A DNA stretch of 64,000 nt. Origin: Guillardia theta CCMP2712 (Eukaryota > Cryptophyceae > Pyrenomonadales > Geminigeraceae). Shown one piece after another: positions 25,101 through 37,247 of this stretch. A program made the position numbers and the translations under genes. The stretch covers positions 317,367-381,366 of the forward strand of contig NW_005434633.1 of NCBI RefSeq assembly GCF_000315625.1, written 5' to 3'. Below the pieces are notes generated by a model. The model was not told where the DNA came from. It ran no database searches and worked only from the letters and a program-made list of their open reading frames with translations. The stretch's first letter is position 1; each line of letters opens with the position of its first letter.

Positions 25101-26462
25101 TGGGTATCCCCTGGCCACGACGTCTCCAGCTCGGAGCGAGCTGTCGAGTCCGTTTTCTGACCTCTTGATAGCGTGCGCTATGGCGCCGACCGTCGTGACC
25201 AGGAATCCGATGGCGTTGTCGTATCGATTCCACTGGGCCTCGTGATGTATCTCCGACGACTTGTTGCCGTAGCACCTGGCATCCCACTGGGACATAGAGA
25301 TAGAGAACTGAGTGCGAGTCGACACGGTGAGCTTGTAGATCGGGCTGGTCCACCACAAGTTGCGCTTGTCTGGGCAGCCGCCGCTGTTGAAGGCCGCCTC
25401 CCACCTCCCTCTGAGCAGCTCCTCCGACCAAGATGGCGGGAACCGGATGCAGATGAAGAGCATGTTGAAGTACTTGCTGAAGTCCTCAAACAGCATCCAG
25501 AACGTCCCGTCGTTCTCGGGGATGTAGTTGAGCATCCAGTCAGGAGCGTCCGGGTACCTCTCCCTCAGCTTCTCCCACTCCGGGGCGAAGTCGGCCCACC
25601 TTCCCGTCCACTCCTTCCTACCCCAAGGGTTCCTGACCTGGAGGAAACGGAGGTCGCGGTACTCCTTCAGGTCGACGATGCTGTACGCGTGCCCCTTCAG
25701 GATCCCCCCGTCGCTCTCCTGATGCCTGGCCTCCCCCTTGCTGACGGAGTAGCTGCAGCCACAAAGGCTATTCTGCTTCATCCAGAGCTTCAGTTTCTGC
25801 CACAGGAACCCGTTCTCGCACTCGTCCCGCGTCTGAGGATCCATCAGGTTGACCAGGTGAGGGTCACCTCCTGTGAGGTCCTTCAGTGCGTACGTCATCG
25901 CTCCTGTCTCCAGGTTCCTGTAGCACCTCCCATGCATCTTCGCGTACGCCTTCTCGATCAGCATCACCCAAATCTCGCACACGTCCTTGCAGCGCGCGTA
26001 CAGCGGCTCCCCGCTCGGGCTGCAGGGGATCCTGTCGTCGATGCTGACGTACTTCCACCTGCCGTTCTTGTAGAACCTGATGGTATAGATCCCTTGCGAG
26101 CCATACTCCGTAGATGCGAACAAGTTCCTTAGCAGATCTCGGCGGGAGGCGACACAGGACAGGGCGCTCAAGAACCAGCAGTCGCCCAGCGCTCCCTGCA
26201 CTACATCGCTCGGGTTGGCGCCATCGACGAACAGCTGCGGCTGCCGCCCATGTGCGAGCTTGGGGACGAACTCAGAGGGTCTCAGCCACTGAACCTCGTC
26301 AACTGGAACATGCCCTACAGGTGCCTCGGTCTGTACGAAGAGGGAGCGGGAGCTGGCGGGGAACTCAGGGTCGACGAACTTTCCGTCTCTTCCTCTGAAC
26401 TGCTCCAAGAGCTCTCTCTCGCTCTTCCCGGTCTTCGGAACATACTGGATGCTCTTCATCAT
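22155..26462 (-). CDS. Tandem calpain: active protease domain followed by a degenerate one
   Basis: The start MMKSIQYVPK is at 26462. The first large exon runs to 24135. Calpain core 1 has an intact triad: C95 in GALGDCWFLSA, H257 in KGHAYSIVDL, N277 in VRNPWG. Domain-III-like beta sandwiches follow, with an acidic run at 521-533. Core 2 begins near residue 590 and keeps the fold, but Cys is replaced by Ser (S666 in MGALANSWFVGAL). After the 53-bp intron at 24082-24134 the His position is Cys (LEPLQCYSVIDS) while Asn stays (KIRNPWP). Another domain-III-like exon follows near 23320-23060 (FRKDRDVSLPFTLQLS). A plausible last exon ends LASALGLDS at the stop at 22155. Calpains are Ca-regulated cytosolic cysteine proteases; the dead copy may be regulatory. 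Exons below 23050 are approximate. Confidence 0.85.
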
Positions 26463-26868
26463 GGTCGCCCGCTGCCCCTATCCCTCCTTGAGTAATGTCC
26501 TTGGTCACAGGGTGCCCCTAGATTCTGCTGGTCACTGGAAGCTCGCTTAGCTACTCTGCTCCCTCGTCCTCTCCTCGTCCTCTCCTCCTTCTATCCTCTG
26601 CTCTGCTCTGCTCTGCTCTGCTCTGCTCTCCTCCTTCTGTCCTCTCCTCTGCTCTCCTCTCCTCTCCCGCTTCGTAGTTTCGTTATTTCAAACCGCCATT
26701 TCGTCCTGTATGAGCTCTTGCACCAGACTCCCACCCCCTTTCCATGTTGCAATACTCTCGAAGTACCCTCTAATACATAGTCATTTACACCCCTCTGTAA
26801 TACCCCACCCCCTGGAGAGAAAGGTTTCCCGCGTCCTGCAAATCCTTGTGGAAGGCACGAGTCCGAGC
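26463..26868. other. Divergent promoter region between calpain and MBOAT genes
   Basis: About 400 bp between two divergent starts. It is CT-rich and includes a (CTCTG)n tract at 26596-26629. No other feature seen. Confidence 0.5.
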
Positions 26869-29800
26869 ATGGCGACAGGCGGCAGCTTCATGGGCATGCT
26901 GGATGCGCTTCCTCCTATGTAAGTGATGCACCTCCTCCTCCTCCCTCCTCCTCCCACATCCCTTGCTTCACCTCCCTTGCTCCCCGTTGATCCTCGCTCG
27001 TGTCCGCCTCGTCCTCTGCCTCACTCTTCGAAGCGCCCCTGCTTCCTGCATTCCAGTATTTATGCTCGCCTGCTCCCCAGCGAGGTTGTTGAGAGGTTGA
27101 TGTGAGTGAGAGATCCTGTCCATGTCTTCTCATCTCACAGAGTCAACATCTTCGAAGCGGGCATGAGACGAAACTTGCGATTGACGAGCATGTCGATGTA
27201 TAGGCCATGGGACGATTTCCTGAAGCAAGCTGCCCAAACTTGCGGTCTCCCTCTGGACCAGTTCAAGTACACAACAGCGCTCCTCCTCGGTATCCCCCTC
27301 GGCTACTTCCTCCGCTACAGCACGAAAGATCCCTGGAGATGCTCAGATGCCGAAAAGGCATCCGCCATCTCAACTCGGCACATGCTCTGCGCCATTATCG
27401 GGCTGATGGAGGTGGTCTACGTGTTTGGATGGGAGACGTTCCACTCTTTCTTCTCGACGACAGTCGCCTACATCCTGCTGCAAGTCGCTCCTCGTGACAA
27501 GGTCGACACGCTTCCTCCCTCCCTCTCCATCACATGAACATGTCAGGTGCACCTGTGGGTCACAGCATGGGCGATGGGTTACATGTCATGCGCTCACATC
27601 TACAGGATGATCGTGGACTTCGGTATGTAGACTCTGGAGGAGGAGGAGGAGGAGGAGGAGGAGGAGGAGGAGGAGGAGGAGGAGGAGGAGGAGGAGGAGG
27701 AGGAGGAGGAGGAGGAGGAGGAGGAGGAGGAGAGGCGAGGACGAGAGGCATTGGAGGGATGGGGATAGGGATGGGGATGGTGACGGCGAGGAAGAGGACG
27801 AGGACGAGGACGAGGAGGAGCTAAGACGTAGAGTGCAGGTGGATGGTCGATCGACTTCACAACCCCGCAGCTCCTCGTGACTCAGAAGTTGATGAACATC
27901 GCGTTCTCGCTCTACGATGGCTCAAGAGACGCCAAGAAGCTGACGGAGGAGCAGTCAAAGAGAAAGCTCACCGCCTGCCCGTCCGTGATGGAGATGTTTG
28001 GATACGTGTTCTGCATACACACACTGCTGGCCGGCCCTGCGACAGATTACAAGTGAGGCAACCAAGGTTGCTTGCTGTCTGTCCTGCTGACCGTTGACGC
28101 TGCAGTGATTATCTGACGTGGATTGACGGCTCGAAGCTTGCTGGAAAGAAGCCGAAGCCAACTTCAGCCATCCTGTTGAGGATTGTGGGAGCCATCGGCT
28201 GTGCCATCGCCTTCTCCGTTGTCTTGCCTTACTGCAATGTGAGTAGTGGAGGGAAGATACGACGAGGATGAGGATGAAGATCACGTTGACGATAATTGTT
28301 TCATAGATCGACGGACATGGAGATGGATCGTACCTGTCGACGAAATCATTCCTGTGAGCAATGATCAGTGCTGAGAGAGAAAGTTTTGATCGACTTGATC
28401 TTCGCAGATATGTTCTCCTGTGGAACAATTTCTCGTTCTGTCTCCTCCGTCATCGTTATTATTTCGCTTGGGTGCTCGGCGATGCCGGATGCAATGCTGC
28501 GGGTGAAATATTTCCTCACTCTACTCCCAATCCCCTCCACCTCCTCTACTTCCGCCTCCTCGTCCTCGTCCTCCTGCTCCTCCTCTTGCTCGTCCTCCTG
28601 CTCCCTGCTCCTGCTCGTCCTCCTGCTCGTCTTCCGCTCCTTTTCCTGCTCCTCATCATTAACTACAACTCCGCTCTCATTCTAGTGTTCTTTCCAAGTA
28701 ACATGCTGAAAAGGTTTTGGATACAATGGAGAAGACAAGAATGGCAAGCAAAAGTGGGATGGAGTTTTGAATGTTGATGTAAGACGATGTGAATATGCTT
28801 GCTTCTCTCCTTTTCCCTCTCTCCCCCCTCCTTCCCTCATTCCCTCCTCCCCTCCTCCCTCCTTCCCTCATTCCCTCCTTCCCTCTTCCCTCTCCCCTTC
28901 CTTCGAATCTCTCTTTCCTCCTTTCTCCTCCCCTTCCTCTTCCTCCTCCTCAATAACCATTGTTCATCCTCTTCCTTCCTATCCCCTCGTCATGGAGTCT
29001 TCTTTCTTACATTTTTCCAGTATTTTGCCGTGGAGTTTGCACCCAACTTCAGGAGCGCAATGAACGGTGAGATCTTTTCCTGTTTCCGCAACGTGCACAG
29101 CAGCATATTCCCTTCATTCTTTTCCCTTCTCCCTTCTCCCCTTTCTCGCCCCCGACCGTCCTCCGCTCCTCCCCATCCCACTTCTGTTTCGAGTCGCTTT
29201 CCATCAAGCCCCCCCCCCCCCTTCACTCCATTACCTTTTCACCTCCTCCCTCCCTCCCTCCCTCCCTCACCTCCCTTCTTCCTCCCCTCCTCTCCCTCCA
29301 TACTTCCCACCCTCCCTCTCTCCCTCTCCCTCTCCGTCTCCCTTCCCTCCCCCCCCCCTCACCTTCCTGCCTCCCTTCCTCCCTCCCTCCCCCCCTCTCC
29401 CTTATCATCTCCTCAGGCTGGAACAAGGCAACTTCCAACTGGCTTCGTCGCTGCGTCTACGAGAGAGTCCCCGCAAACTGGCGGCAGGCAAGTCGATCCC
29501 AGCTGGACTCCTGCTAATCTGACGCTCCGCACGTGCAGACTGCGACCTTCGGCATGTCGGCGGTCTGGCATGGCTTCTATCCGGGTGAGCAGAGGAGGAG
29601 GAGCAGCAGCAGAGGGAGAAGATGGGGAGGAGGAGCAAGAAGAGCGATGGGAGGAGGAGGAAGGATTGGGAGGTAGAAGGTATAAAAGGAAGAAGGAACG
29701 AGGGGAAGGGGAAGGGAGGCAGGGAGATCGGAGGAGAGGAGCAGGAAAGAGAGACAGAAAGGGTTAAGTGGACGAGAGAACTCGAAGTATTGAGGGCGAG

Positions 29801-30903
29801 AAGGAGGAAGAAAAGGGAAAGAGAGGAGGAGGGAGAGGAAGAGGAATAGATGGAGGTATATGTAAAGCAGGAGGAGAACGGAAGGTTTTGAGTGGAGAGG
29901 ATTGATAGACATTTCAGGTTACTACTTCACGTTTATCTCCTGCGCTCTCTTCAACGAGGTCGCAAGACTTCTCCGCCGGCACGTCAGGCCGCTAGTCATT
30001 CCTACCAAGGTAAAGGGAGAGGAAGTGGAGGAGGAGAGAAGAAGAAGACGACGAGGACGAGGACAAGCAGTGAAAGGAGGAGGACGAGGAGGAAGACAAT
30101 GAGGACGAGGACGAGGACGAGGAGAGGAAGGAGGAAGAGGAAGAGGGAAAAAGTTTGCGGAGAGACGTTGAGGAAGGAGAATGGGTCAAGTGAGGCACTG
30201 ACGGTACGACAGGAAGCGGAGAAATCCTTGAATGCAACTCTCTATCACATTTCCTCGAGTGTGTTGGTAAGCAAGAGGAGGAGGAGCAGGGAGAGGGAGG
30301 GAGAAGGAGGAGAATCAGGGTAGTAGTGATGGCTGCGTAATGAAGGATGAAGAGAGCAAGGTCTAAGACGAGGACGAGTACACGGAGGAGGAGGAGTTTA
30401 GAGTATTTAACATGTATGCAGACTCTTTCTTCCCTCAACTACCTGGCGACACCCTTCCTGGTACGCTCCTCTCCTCTCCTCTCCTCTCCTCTCCTCTCCT
30501 CTCCTCTCCTCTCCCTCCCTCCTTCCTTGTCTTCTTTCCTCTCTGCACTTCACTGCTTCTTCTTCCCTCGCCCTCCTCCTGACTAGCTTCGCAGCTGCTC
30601 ACTTTCCAGAAGAGCATCAACTACTGGTCCTACTGGTACTTCGCGCCTCACGTCGTCGCGCTGCTCCTCTACATCGCTGTCCCCATCGTCTTCAAGCAGG
30701 TTGCATTCTCCTCCTCCTCCTCCTCCTCCTCCTTTCTCCTTCCTTCCTCCTCCTCCTCATTCATCTCCCTGCTCTTTGCACCTACTTCATCCTCCTCCTC
30801 CTCCCTCCTCCGCTTCTGCATCTCCTTTCTTGCATGCCCTGCTGCCCCTCTCCACTCCTCTTACTCCTGCTGACAGCCCAAGGACGCCAAGAAAATGCAG
30901 TAA
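26869..30903 (+). CDS. MBOAT-family acyltransferase with C-terminal KKxx ER-retrieval signal
   Basis: Exon 1 is 26869-26918 (MATGGSFMGMLDALPP), with donor GT at 26919. About a dozen exons follow. They include a long membrane exon from about 27140 (YTTALLLGIPLGYFLRY; VYVFGWETFHSFFSTT), VHLWVTAWAMGYMSCAHIY, and a loop ending TLLAGPATDY. The family signatures come next: GFGYNG, then GWNKATSNWLRRCVYERVP holding the conserved Asn, then TATFGMSAVWHGFYP holding the catalytic His. The final exons encode KSINYWSYWYFAPHVVALLL and PKDAKKMQ, stop at 30901. Membrane-bound O-acyltransferases of this type (LPLAT/MBOAT1-2-5) remodel lysophospholipids in the ER. The C-terminus KKMQ fits the di-lysine KKxx rule. 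Substrate cannot be read from sequence. Introns are inflated by simple repeats. Confidence 0.85.
27629..27733 (+). repeat. (GGA)n microsatellite in an MBOAT intron
   Basis: More than 30 nearly perfect GGA triplets. The long poly-Gly, poly-Pro and poly-Ser frames here are artefacts. Confidence 0.95.
28799..29415 (+). repeat. Polypyrimidine intron tract
   Basis: Mostly C and T on the plus strand (CCCT, CTCC, TTCC units), interrupted by the short exon near 29021-29065. Confidence 0.85.
29584..30180 (+). repeat. Polypurine intron tract
   Basis: Mostly A and G on the plus strand (GGA, GAA, GAC units), interrupted by the exon near 29918-30010 (GYYFTFISCALFNEVARLL). Confidence 0.85.
30461..30514 (+). 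repeat. (CTCCT)n pentanucleotide tract
   Basis: Ten or so CTCCT units in an MBOAT intron, directly after the exon encoding TLSSLNYLATPFL. Confidence 0.9.
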
Positions 30904-31164
30904 CTTCCTCTTCGTACCCACCTCCTCAGTTTTTCGAAATTTTATTGTCAAGAAGGAGAAAAACTCTGTTCCTCCTCCTCCTCCTCCTCCTCCTCCTCCT
31001 CCTCCTCATCATCATCATCATCATCATCATCACCGTCAACCCTCCATCTTCTTTCCCTTCATCCTAACAAATCCTCTTCCATCTCTATACATATTGTCTT
31101 CTCCGTCCTCCTTTTCTCCTTCTCCCTCTCACCTCTCCTCCTCCTCCTCTTCCTTCCTGGCTGC

Positions 31165-34100
31165 TCACTCCCTCTTGCTGACGACGATATGGAACTTCCT
31201 GTCTCCTGGCACTCCACTCGAGCCATGCGGATGTGCGAAAGAAACTTCAGCCGCCATTCTCAGCGCACGCTCCTGGTTCCTGACCCAAAGTCCGGTATCG
31301 AAGAGAGGAGCAAGGCGCTTTCCTGCTCTCACGCACTCCTTCCTCCTCCTCAGCCCCTTCTTCCCCTTGGCCAGCGCTACTGCCAGCTCCGCGTACTCGT
31401 CCTCTGTCCTCACGGTAGTTTCCTCGCACCCTATCGCCCTGTTCAAGGACGCTGCCACTCGAGACCCCATCTTGTCTCCGGGGATAGTGAGCAAGGGGGT
31501 CCCCGACCAGAGGACGTCGCAGCCCGTGGAGTGTGCGTTGTAGGAGGGAGTGTCGAGGAACAGGTCAGCAGCAGCCTTGACGTACAGATGCTCCTCCTCG
31601 TTGTACCCCTGCACCACATGCACTCGCTCTTCCTCCACTCCCAGCTGCCTCGCCCTCGCCTTGAGGTTCAGCTCTGCGTCCCTCGAGTGGATCTTGATCA
31701 GCCACAGGTGCGCCCATGGCGCGTTCCGCATCGCCTCCATCCAGGTATCCCAGATGTCCGGCTCGATCTTGTGGAGCTGGTTGAAGGCGCCGAAGAGGAA
31801 GGGGATGTCCGGGGGCAGCGATCCGTACGCTAGCCTCCTTGCCTTCTCTACCCCCTCCACTGCCACGTCATCTCTCAGCGAAGCATAGGTCTGCCTGTGG
31901 TCGTTGACGAAGAAGCAGTCAGGCATGTACAGCAGCTTCTCCACGTAGTGCCCCTCGTACTCGGGCGGTGAGCTGATCCTGTCCGTCATGTGTGCAGTAT
32001 GCTCCGCTCCCCCCATGGTCCCCGCGTAACCCTCGTGCATCAGCTGGACAGGAGCTGGCCTTCTCGCCATGACCACCGTCACTGCGTCGTTTCCTCTCGT
32101 GTGCCCAGCAAGGTTGATCAGCACGTCCACTTCGTCTCTCGCGATCCTCGACGCTACTCCCGCCGTCCCCTCCTGAGCGAGTACCACGTGCAAGTCGACG
32201 AATCGCTCCACTGAGGACTCGATCTTGTTCCTCCACTTGCTGCCGTCGTTGGCATTCAGGCAGTAGCAAGTTACCCTCGTCCTCCTCCTGTCGTGCAGCC
32301 CGTACACGTCCTGCATCCTCTTGGCGACTGGGTGGTCCTTGAAGTCGGCGGAAAGGTAGCCCACTCGCAGCCTCCCATCGGCAGCGGGAATGAAGACGGA
32401 GGAAGGGATCGGAATGGGTTGGATAGTACCCTCCTCGCTGAGGACCTTGTTGGTGTAAGTGATCGCGACTTGCTTCATGAGCTCAGCGGAGAGAGGACGG
32501 TAGAGGACGGCCTGCAGGGGCTGAACGCAAAGGTGGCGGGGGATGGGCCGACGGGGGTCAGTCTCCTCTTGTACCTGGAACAGAAGTTAGGTAGAGGCTG
32601 CTGAGGGAAGGAGAGGAAGAAGAGAGAGGAGAGGGGGGGAAGAGGAAAGATGAGATGAGAGGTAAATGGAGATTTGAGTGTGACATGCTGCGTCTCTGGT
32701 GAGGAGCAACAAAGAGAAGCAGAGACAGAAGGAGTGGAGAAGTACATGAAGCGAGAAAATAATGCGAGAGGGAGGAGCGAGTCACGAGGAGAGAGGAGGA
32801 GAGAGGAGGAGAGAGGAGGAGAGAGGAGGAGAGAGGAGGAGAGAGGAGGAGAGGAGGAGAGGAGGAGAGGAGGAGGAGGAGAATCAAGTTTTGTACCATC
32901 TTCACCAGCCTGTCGAACTCAGCGTGGTAGTTCTGCCAATCGCACGCAAAGAGTTTGGTGTAGACGAGATTACAGAAGATGGTTGGGACATGCGGGAGGT
33001 AGAGTGCGCTGAGAGTGTAATGCTCGATCGACTTGGTTATCTTGTGTGCGTCCTTGTGGGAGGGCAAAATCAGCAGCGATAATCATGCCCATCACATCTC
33101 CATCATCTTCTCTATCTTCAATTCTCAGCTCCTGCTCCTGCTCCTGCTCCTCCCTTTTCCTGCTCCTCCTCCTGCTCCTCCTCCTCCTACTCTTCTCCTG
33201 CTCCTGCTCCTGCTCCTGCTCCTCCATCACCACCAACACCACCACCAACAACATCTCCATCATCATCACCATCACTCTCATCAGAACCGTCCTCTTCTCC
33301 TCTCCTGCCACCTTCCTCTTCACATGACCCCTTCCTCTCTCCTCCTTTTCCTCCCTCCTTCCTCCCTCCTTCACCTCCCTTACCTTGTACATGTCTCCGA
33401 ACTGCCCATGGCACATGCCGCATTGCGGATCAACCTCTATGGACTTTTCGAACAACTTGGTCGCTTGCTCGATGTAGATTTGATCCTCCGGCACTTTCCC
33501 GTAAGAGCGATGGCCGATGGAAACCTGATAGGCCGCCAGGATCGAGGTGGCCCAGTAGGAGTAGGCAAGGGCTACCTCCCCAAGCTCGCTGCCAGCAACG
33601 CGTCAGGGGATGAGAAGATGGAAGGTGGGGAGTAGGAGCAGAGGCAGCAGCTGTGGCAGGAGGAGGAGGGGGAGGGGGAGGGGGAGGAGGAGGAGGTGGC
33701 AGGGGGGGAGGAGGAGGCAGGGGCAGGACAGTGTCACTGCCTGACTAACCTGATCATTTTCTTGTAGACCTCCTGCTCTGCTGCAAACTGCCCTCGGGCG
33801 TGCTGGACCTGCCGCAAGCATTAGCCAAGAGGAGTAAAACTGAGGTGAAGGCAAAACAAGAGGAGGGAGACGGCGAGAGTGAGATAGAGCAGAGAGAGGT
33901 AGAGACGAATGTGGAAGGCGAGAGAGGAGGGGGAGGAGGTGGTGGTGGTGGTGGTGAAGGAGGAGGAGGAGGAGAAGGAGAAAGGGGAAGGGAGGAGGAG
34001 GAGGAGGAGGAGGAGGAGGAGGAGGAGACAGAGTAGCGCATTCCTGCCCGAGGTCGAGTCGGAACTGCGGCTCTAGCGGCTCAAATTTTACAGCTTGCTC

Positions 34101-34369
34101 GAAGTTCTCCACCGACTTCTGCAGGTCCCCCATGTTTGACAGGACGGAGCCCAGCCCCTGCCGCATCGTCATGCTGCCGCACGCAATTCTTCGGGTCAAC
34201 CGCGTACGCTCGCGCAAAGTCAGGTTTGACTCGGATGCACTCGGTGAAGGAGTCCCGCGCCTCTCCCAGCCTCCCGAGGTCCTGCAGGGCATACGCCTGG
34301 CATTCCAGCTCAGCTCCCTTCCTCCCGCTCCACCACCGGCAACACTATCACCACCTCTACCACTATCTC

Positions 34370-34412
<43 letters not shown>

Positions 34413-37247
34413 ACCTCGTCCTCGTCCTCGTCCTCGTCCTCATCACCATCCTGATCATACCCCTCCTTCTGATTTCCCCAAATCTCCTGAATCTCTCTCC
34501 TTCAGTTATCTCCTCTTCCTCTCTGACATGAAATGTCTACAACACCTCAATCTCAACCTCCTCCTCTTCCACCACGTCCTCCTTCACCACCACCTCCTCC
34601 TACCATGTTGAGGTAAGCTTCTGGCCACTTCCCGTCCATCTTCAGCCCCTTCCTGTACGCCTCCACCGCCTCTTCGTGCTTCCCCTGCCGCTGCAGAGCA
34701 ACGCCCATATTGATCAGGATTGCAGCGTTCGGACGGAGCTCGTTGGCTCGTTCGTAGGCCTTGGCCGCCTTGTCCAGCTGCTCGTCCGACAGGTACGCAG
34801 CTGCCAGCCACTGCCAGGCCTCGACGTCAGCTGGAGTCATCCTAGTCGCCTCCTCGAAGCAGACAGAGGACAAGCGGAGGCGTCGGAACTGCTGCTGGAG
34901 CTCGTGACCGACGTCCTTGAGCATTCTGTTGTCTCCATACTTGGGCGAGGGGCAAGAGGAGGGAGGAGGAGGGAGGAGGAGTGGATCTTTGCTGCTCAGA
35001 TCGATCTCGATCGATCCCTGTCCCCTGTCCTCTCCCAGAGCTCTTTTCACCTCCTGATCGAAACGATGCAGGTCACCTTGCCTCCTGACCAGGTAGACGT
35101 AGCGAGCAAGCTTGAGGACGAGGTGCTGCTGAATCCATACCACCATGTAGTGATCACCCATCCTCCACAAGTCAGACAGGGGGAACTCTAGGTAATCTTC
35201 GGCGACCATCCAGACTCTCTTGAAGACAGCGCTCAGAGTTGAGACGATCGGCTCGACATGCTGCTTGGTTCGCTTCTTGTGCAGCCAGACGACAAACACG
35301 CAGTTCTTGTTCAGTTTCGCAGCAGGGCCCTTGCTGAACAGAAGGGGAAGGCGAGAAAGACAATCGTCTCTTTCCTCCAAACACCAGCTGGGCACGTGCA
35401 GGGCAACGCACTGGGAAGCGACATGTTTGATGTTTATCCTGTTCGCAGCTTCTCTGACGTAATGATTCTCTCGCACTCCCTTTCGCAGCGCCTTCTCAAG
35501 GTACAGCTGGTTCACAGGATGCTCATACCCTCCAAACTTGTGCGAGAATTCCTTGATAGTGAGCAGCGGGATCTGATTGACTTTGTCTCGGAGGTACATT
35601 AGTTCGTCTTCGTCCACCTGCCCCCCAGCTCCCTTGATCGTAAGGATGATCGCGTCAGCGTAAGAACCCGTCCGCTCCTTGGCCTCACTTGCGTTCATCA
35701 TGTACAGCATGGCCGACGGCCTGATGTTCTCCAGCGGCACCCGGTCGTTCTCGGGAAATGAGCTCTCGAAGACACCATCAGGAAAGCCGCTCTCTAGCGC
35801 CTGCACGTCCAGGAACGAGTCAACGGTGCACCTGTACATGTCCTGGTCGATGTCTGCCAGCACGATGTCCTCTCCTCCGCAGTACATGCGAGGTAGGATC
35901 AGGGCTCGTCCCATGACCCTCGCTATGGACAGTGCTTCCTTCAGTCTGTCTACCTCCTCCCACACGTTCACCGTCCCTTCCAGCGGCTCGTACGTCAGGT
36001 AGAGCCTTCTCTTGGCATACCTCTCGTCTGGATCAGACATCCATAGGAGGTGCTCCCTGAACCTGTGAACTTTCTGAACGTGTGTGTTGCCGTCGCCCTG
36101 CCCATCGGCCCAGTTGTTGTGAACGGCAACCAAGTCAGCGCCGCTCCTCTGCCCCAGCATTCGCATAAAATAGACCCAGCCATTCGAAACCCTCGCAGGG
36201 TCCATGATACTGAAAGTCAAGGACTCAGCGGTCCTCCGCTCCCAGTTGGAGATAGCCGTGTTGTAGGCATCCTGATCCATCTTGTCGGGACGAGACGCAA
36301 GGAGGCGGACTACTTCCCTCATGAACGCGATCGTGGTCGGGTGCGGGGACATGTATGCGAAACCGCTGTTGACGAAGTAGGGAGTGTTTCCCATGGCGTA
36401 GTCGAAGTGAGCATCAGACATCAGGTTCAGGTGGCTGCCGACAACCTCCGGCACGGAGAAGGGATCTTTGAACCAAACAACATCCGCGTCGCTGAGGAGG
36501 AGATGGAAACCGAGCTCGAGCACGCGCAACGTCAGCGTGGGTTTGAGATGAACGATCTTCTTGAAGGGATCAGACCCGAAGTCGGTGGCCCTGCCAAGAA
36601 AGGAGAAAAGAGAAGTTACAAGTAGAAGAGAAGAGAGAAGAACAAGGGAAGCGGAGAGAAAGAGACGCAGATAGGAAGAGGAGAGGCAACGCAACAAACG
36701 AGAGGATGGTACGAACTTCAAGATGGTGGTACATCTCAGGGTAGGAAAGGTTAAAGACTACCTCTTGTCTATCTTCCCTTCATCCAACCTGGGATCATAG
36801 AAGACGTTTGCCTCGCCCTTGAGGGACGAGTACGCCTCGGCATCAAGGGCGAAGATGACATAGTTGTCCACCCCGACACTCCTTACATGATGCAGCCAGT
36901 TCATGCAGTAGTTCAAGTATCCGCTGTTTGAGAAGGTGATAGCAATCTGCTTCTTTGAGTTGGAGTATTGCTCGAGAGCTGAGGGAAGGTAAAGAAACCA
37001 GTGAGAATGCTACACAGTTATGCCATCACGAAGCAGAGGGAGTGGGCAGAGTTGCAGCACAAACACGATTCACGAGGGAAAAAAAGGAGAATTGAAGCAC
37101 AGAAGACTGTCATCGAGTATCGAGGTTCTTACCTGAGCGAAGCTGCGCGTCCACCTCTGCCAACACATCCTCCGCTTTGACCACACTGCTCGCCATGCAG
37201 GCAAGGCAGAACAAGGAAACCAGGACCCTTAGTGACTTGCTCGTCAT
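31165..37247 (-). CDS. Signal peptide - GT77-like glycosyltransferase - TPR - GT41 (OGT-like) fusion
   Basis: Exon 1 (37247-37133) encodes a signal peptide (SLRVLVSLFCLACMASSVVK). Exon 2 (about 36978-36764) reads QIAITFSNSGYLNYCMNWL. Exon 3 (36590-34604) is about 2 kb. It opens with a Nucleotid_trans/GT77-type core (HLLLSDADVVWFKDP with DxD, then NSGFAYMSPHPTT), continues through a second, unassigned region, and ends in tetratricopeptide repeats (AAKAYERANELRPNAAILIN; EEAVEAYRKGLKMDGKWPEA). Later exons add TPRs (FEQAVKFEPLEPQ; FEKSIEVDPQCGMCHGQ). The last exon is an OGT catalytic domain: RVGYLSADFKDHP, RPAPVQLMHEGYAGTMG, FNQLHKIEPDIWDTW with the conserved Lys, and LDTPSYNAHSTGCDVLWSG. GT77 and TPR share one exon, so that fusion is read directly. 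The TPR-GT41 link rests on splicing. OGTs are normally cytosolic or nuclear; this one appears to enter the secretory pathway. Confidence 0.8.
32786..32882. repeat. (GAGAGGAG)n tract in an OGT-fusion intron
   Basis: Tandem GAGAGGAG/GAGGAG units on the plus strand between the exons encoding the OGT linker and the catalytic domain. Confidence 0.85.
34370..34441. repeat. (CGTCCT)n tract in an OGT-fusion intron
   Basis: Tandem CGTCCT hexanucleotides, about 12 units with two CGACCT variants. Confidence 0.85.

Noticed and set aside
25173-26132. 319-codon plus-strand frame opposite the calpain gene
   Set aside because: It is the shadow of a strongly conserved calpain exon on the other strand and has no family features of its own.
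27534-27860. Poly-Gly, poly-Pro and poly-Ser frames
   Set aside because: All arise from the (GGA)n intron repeat of the MBOAT gene.
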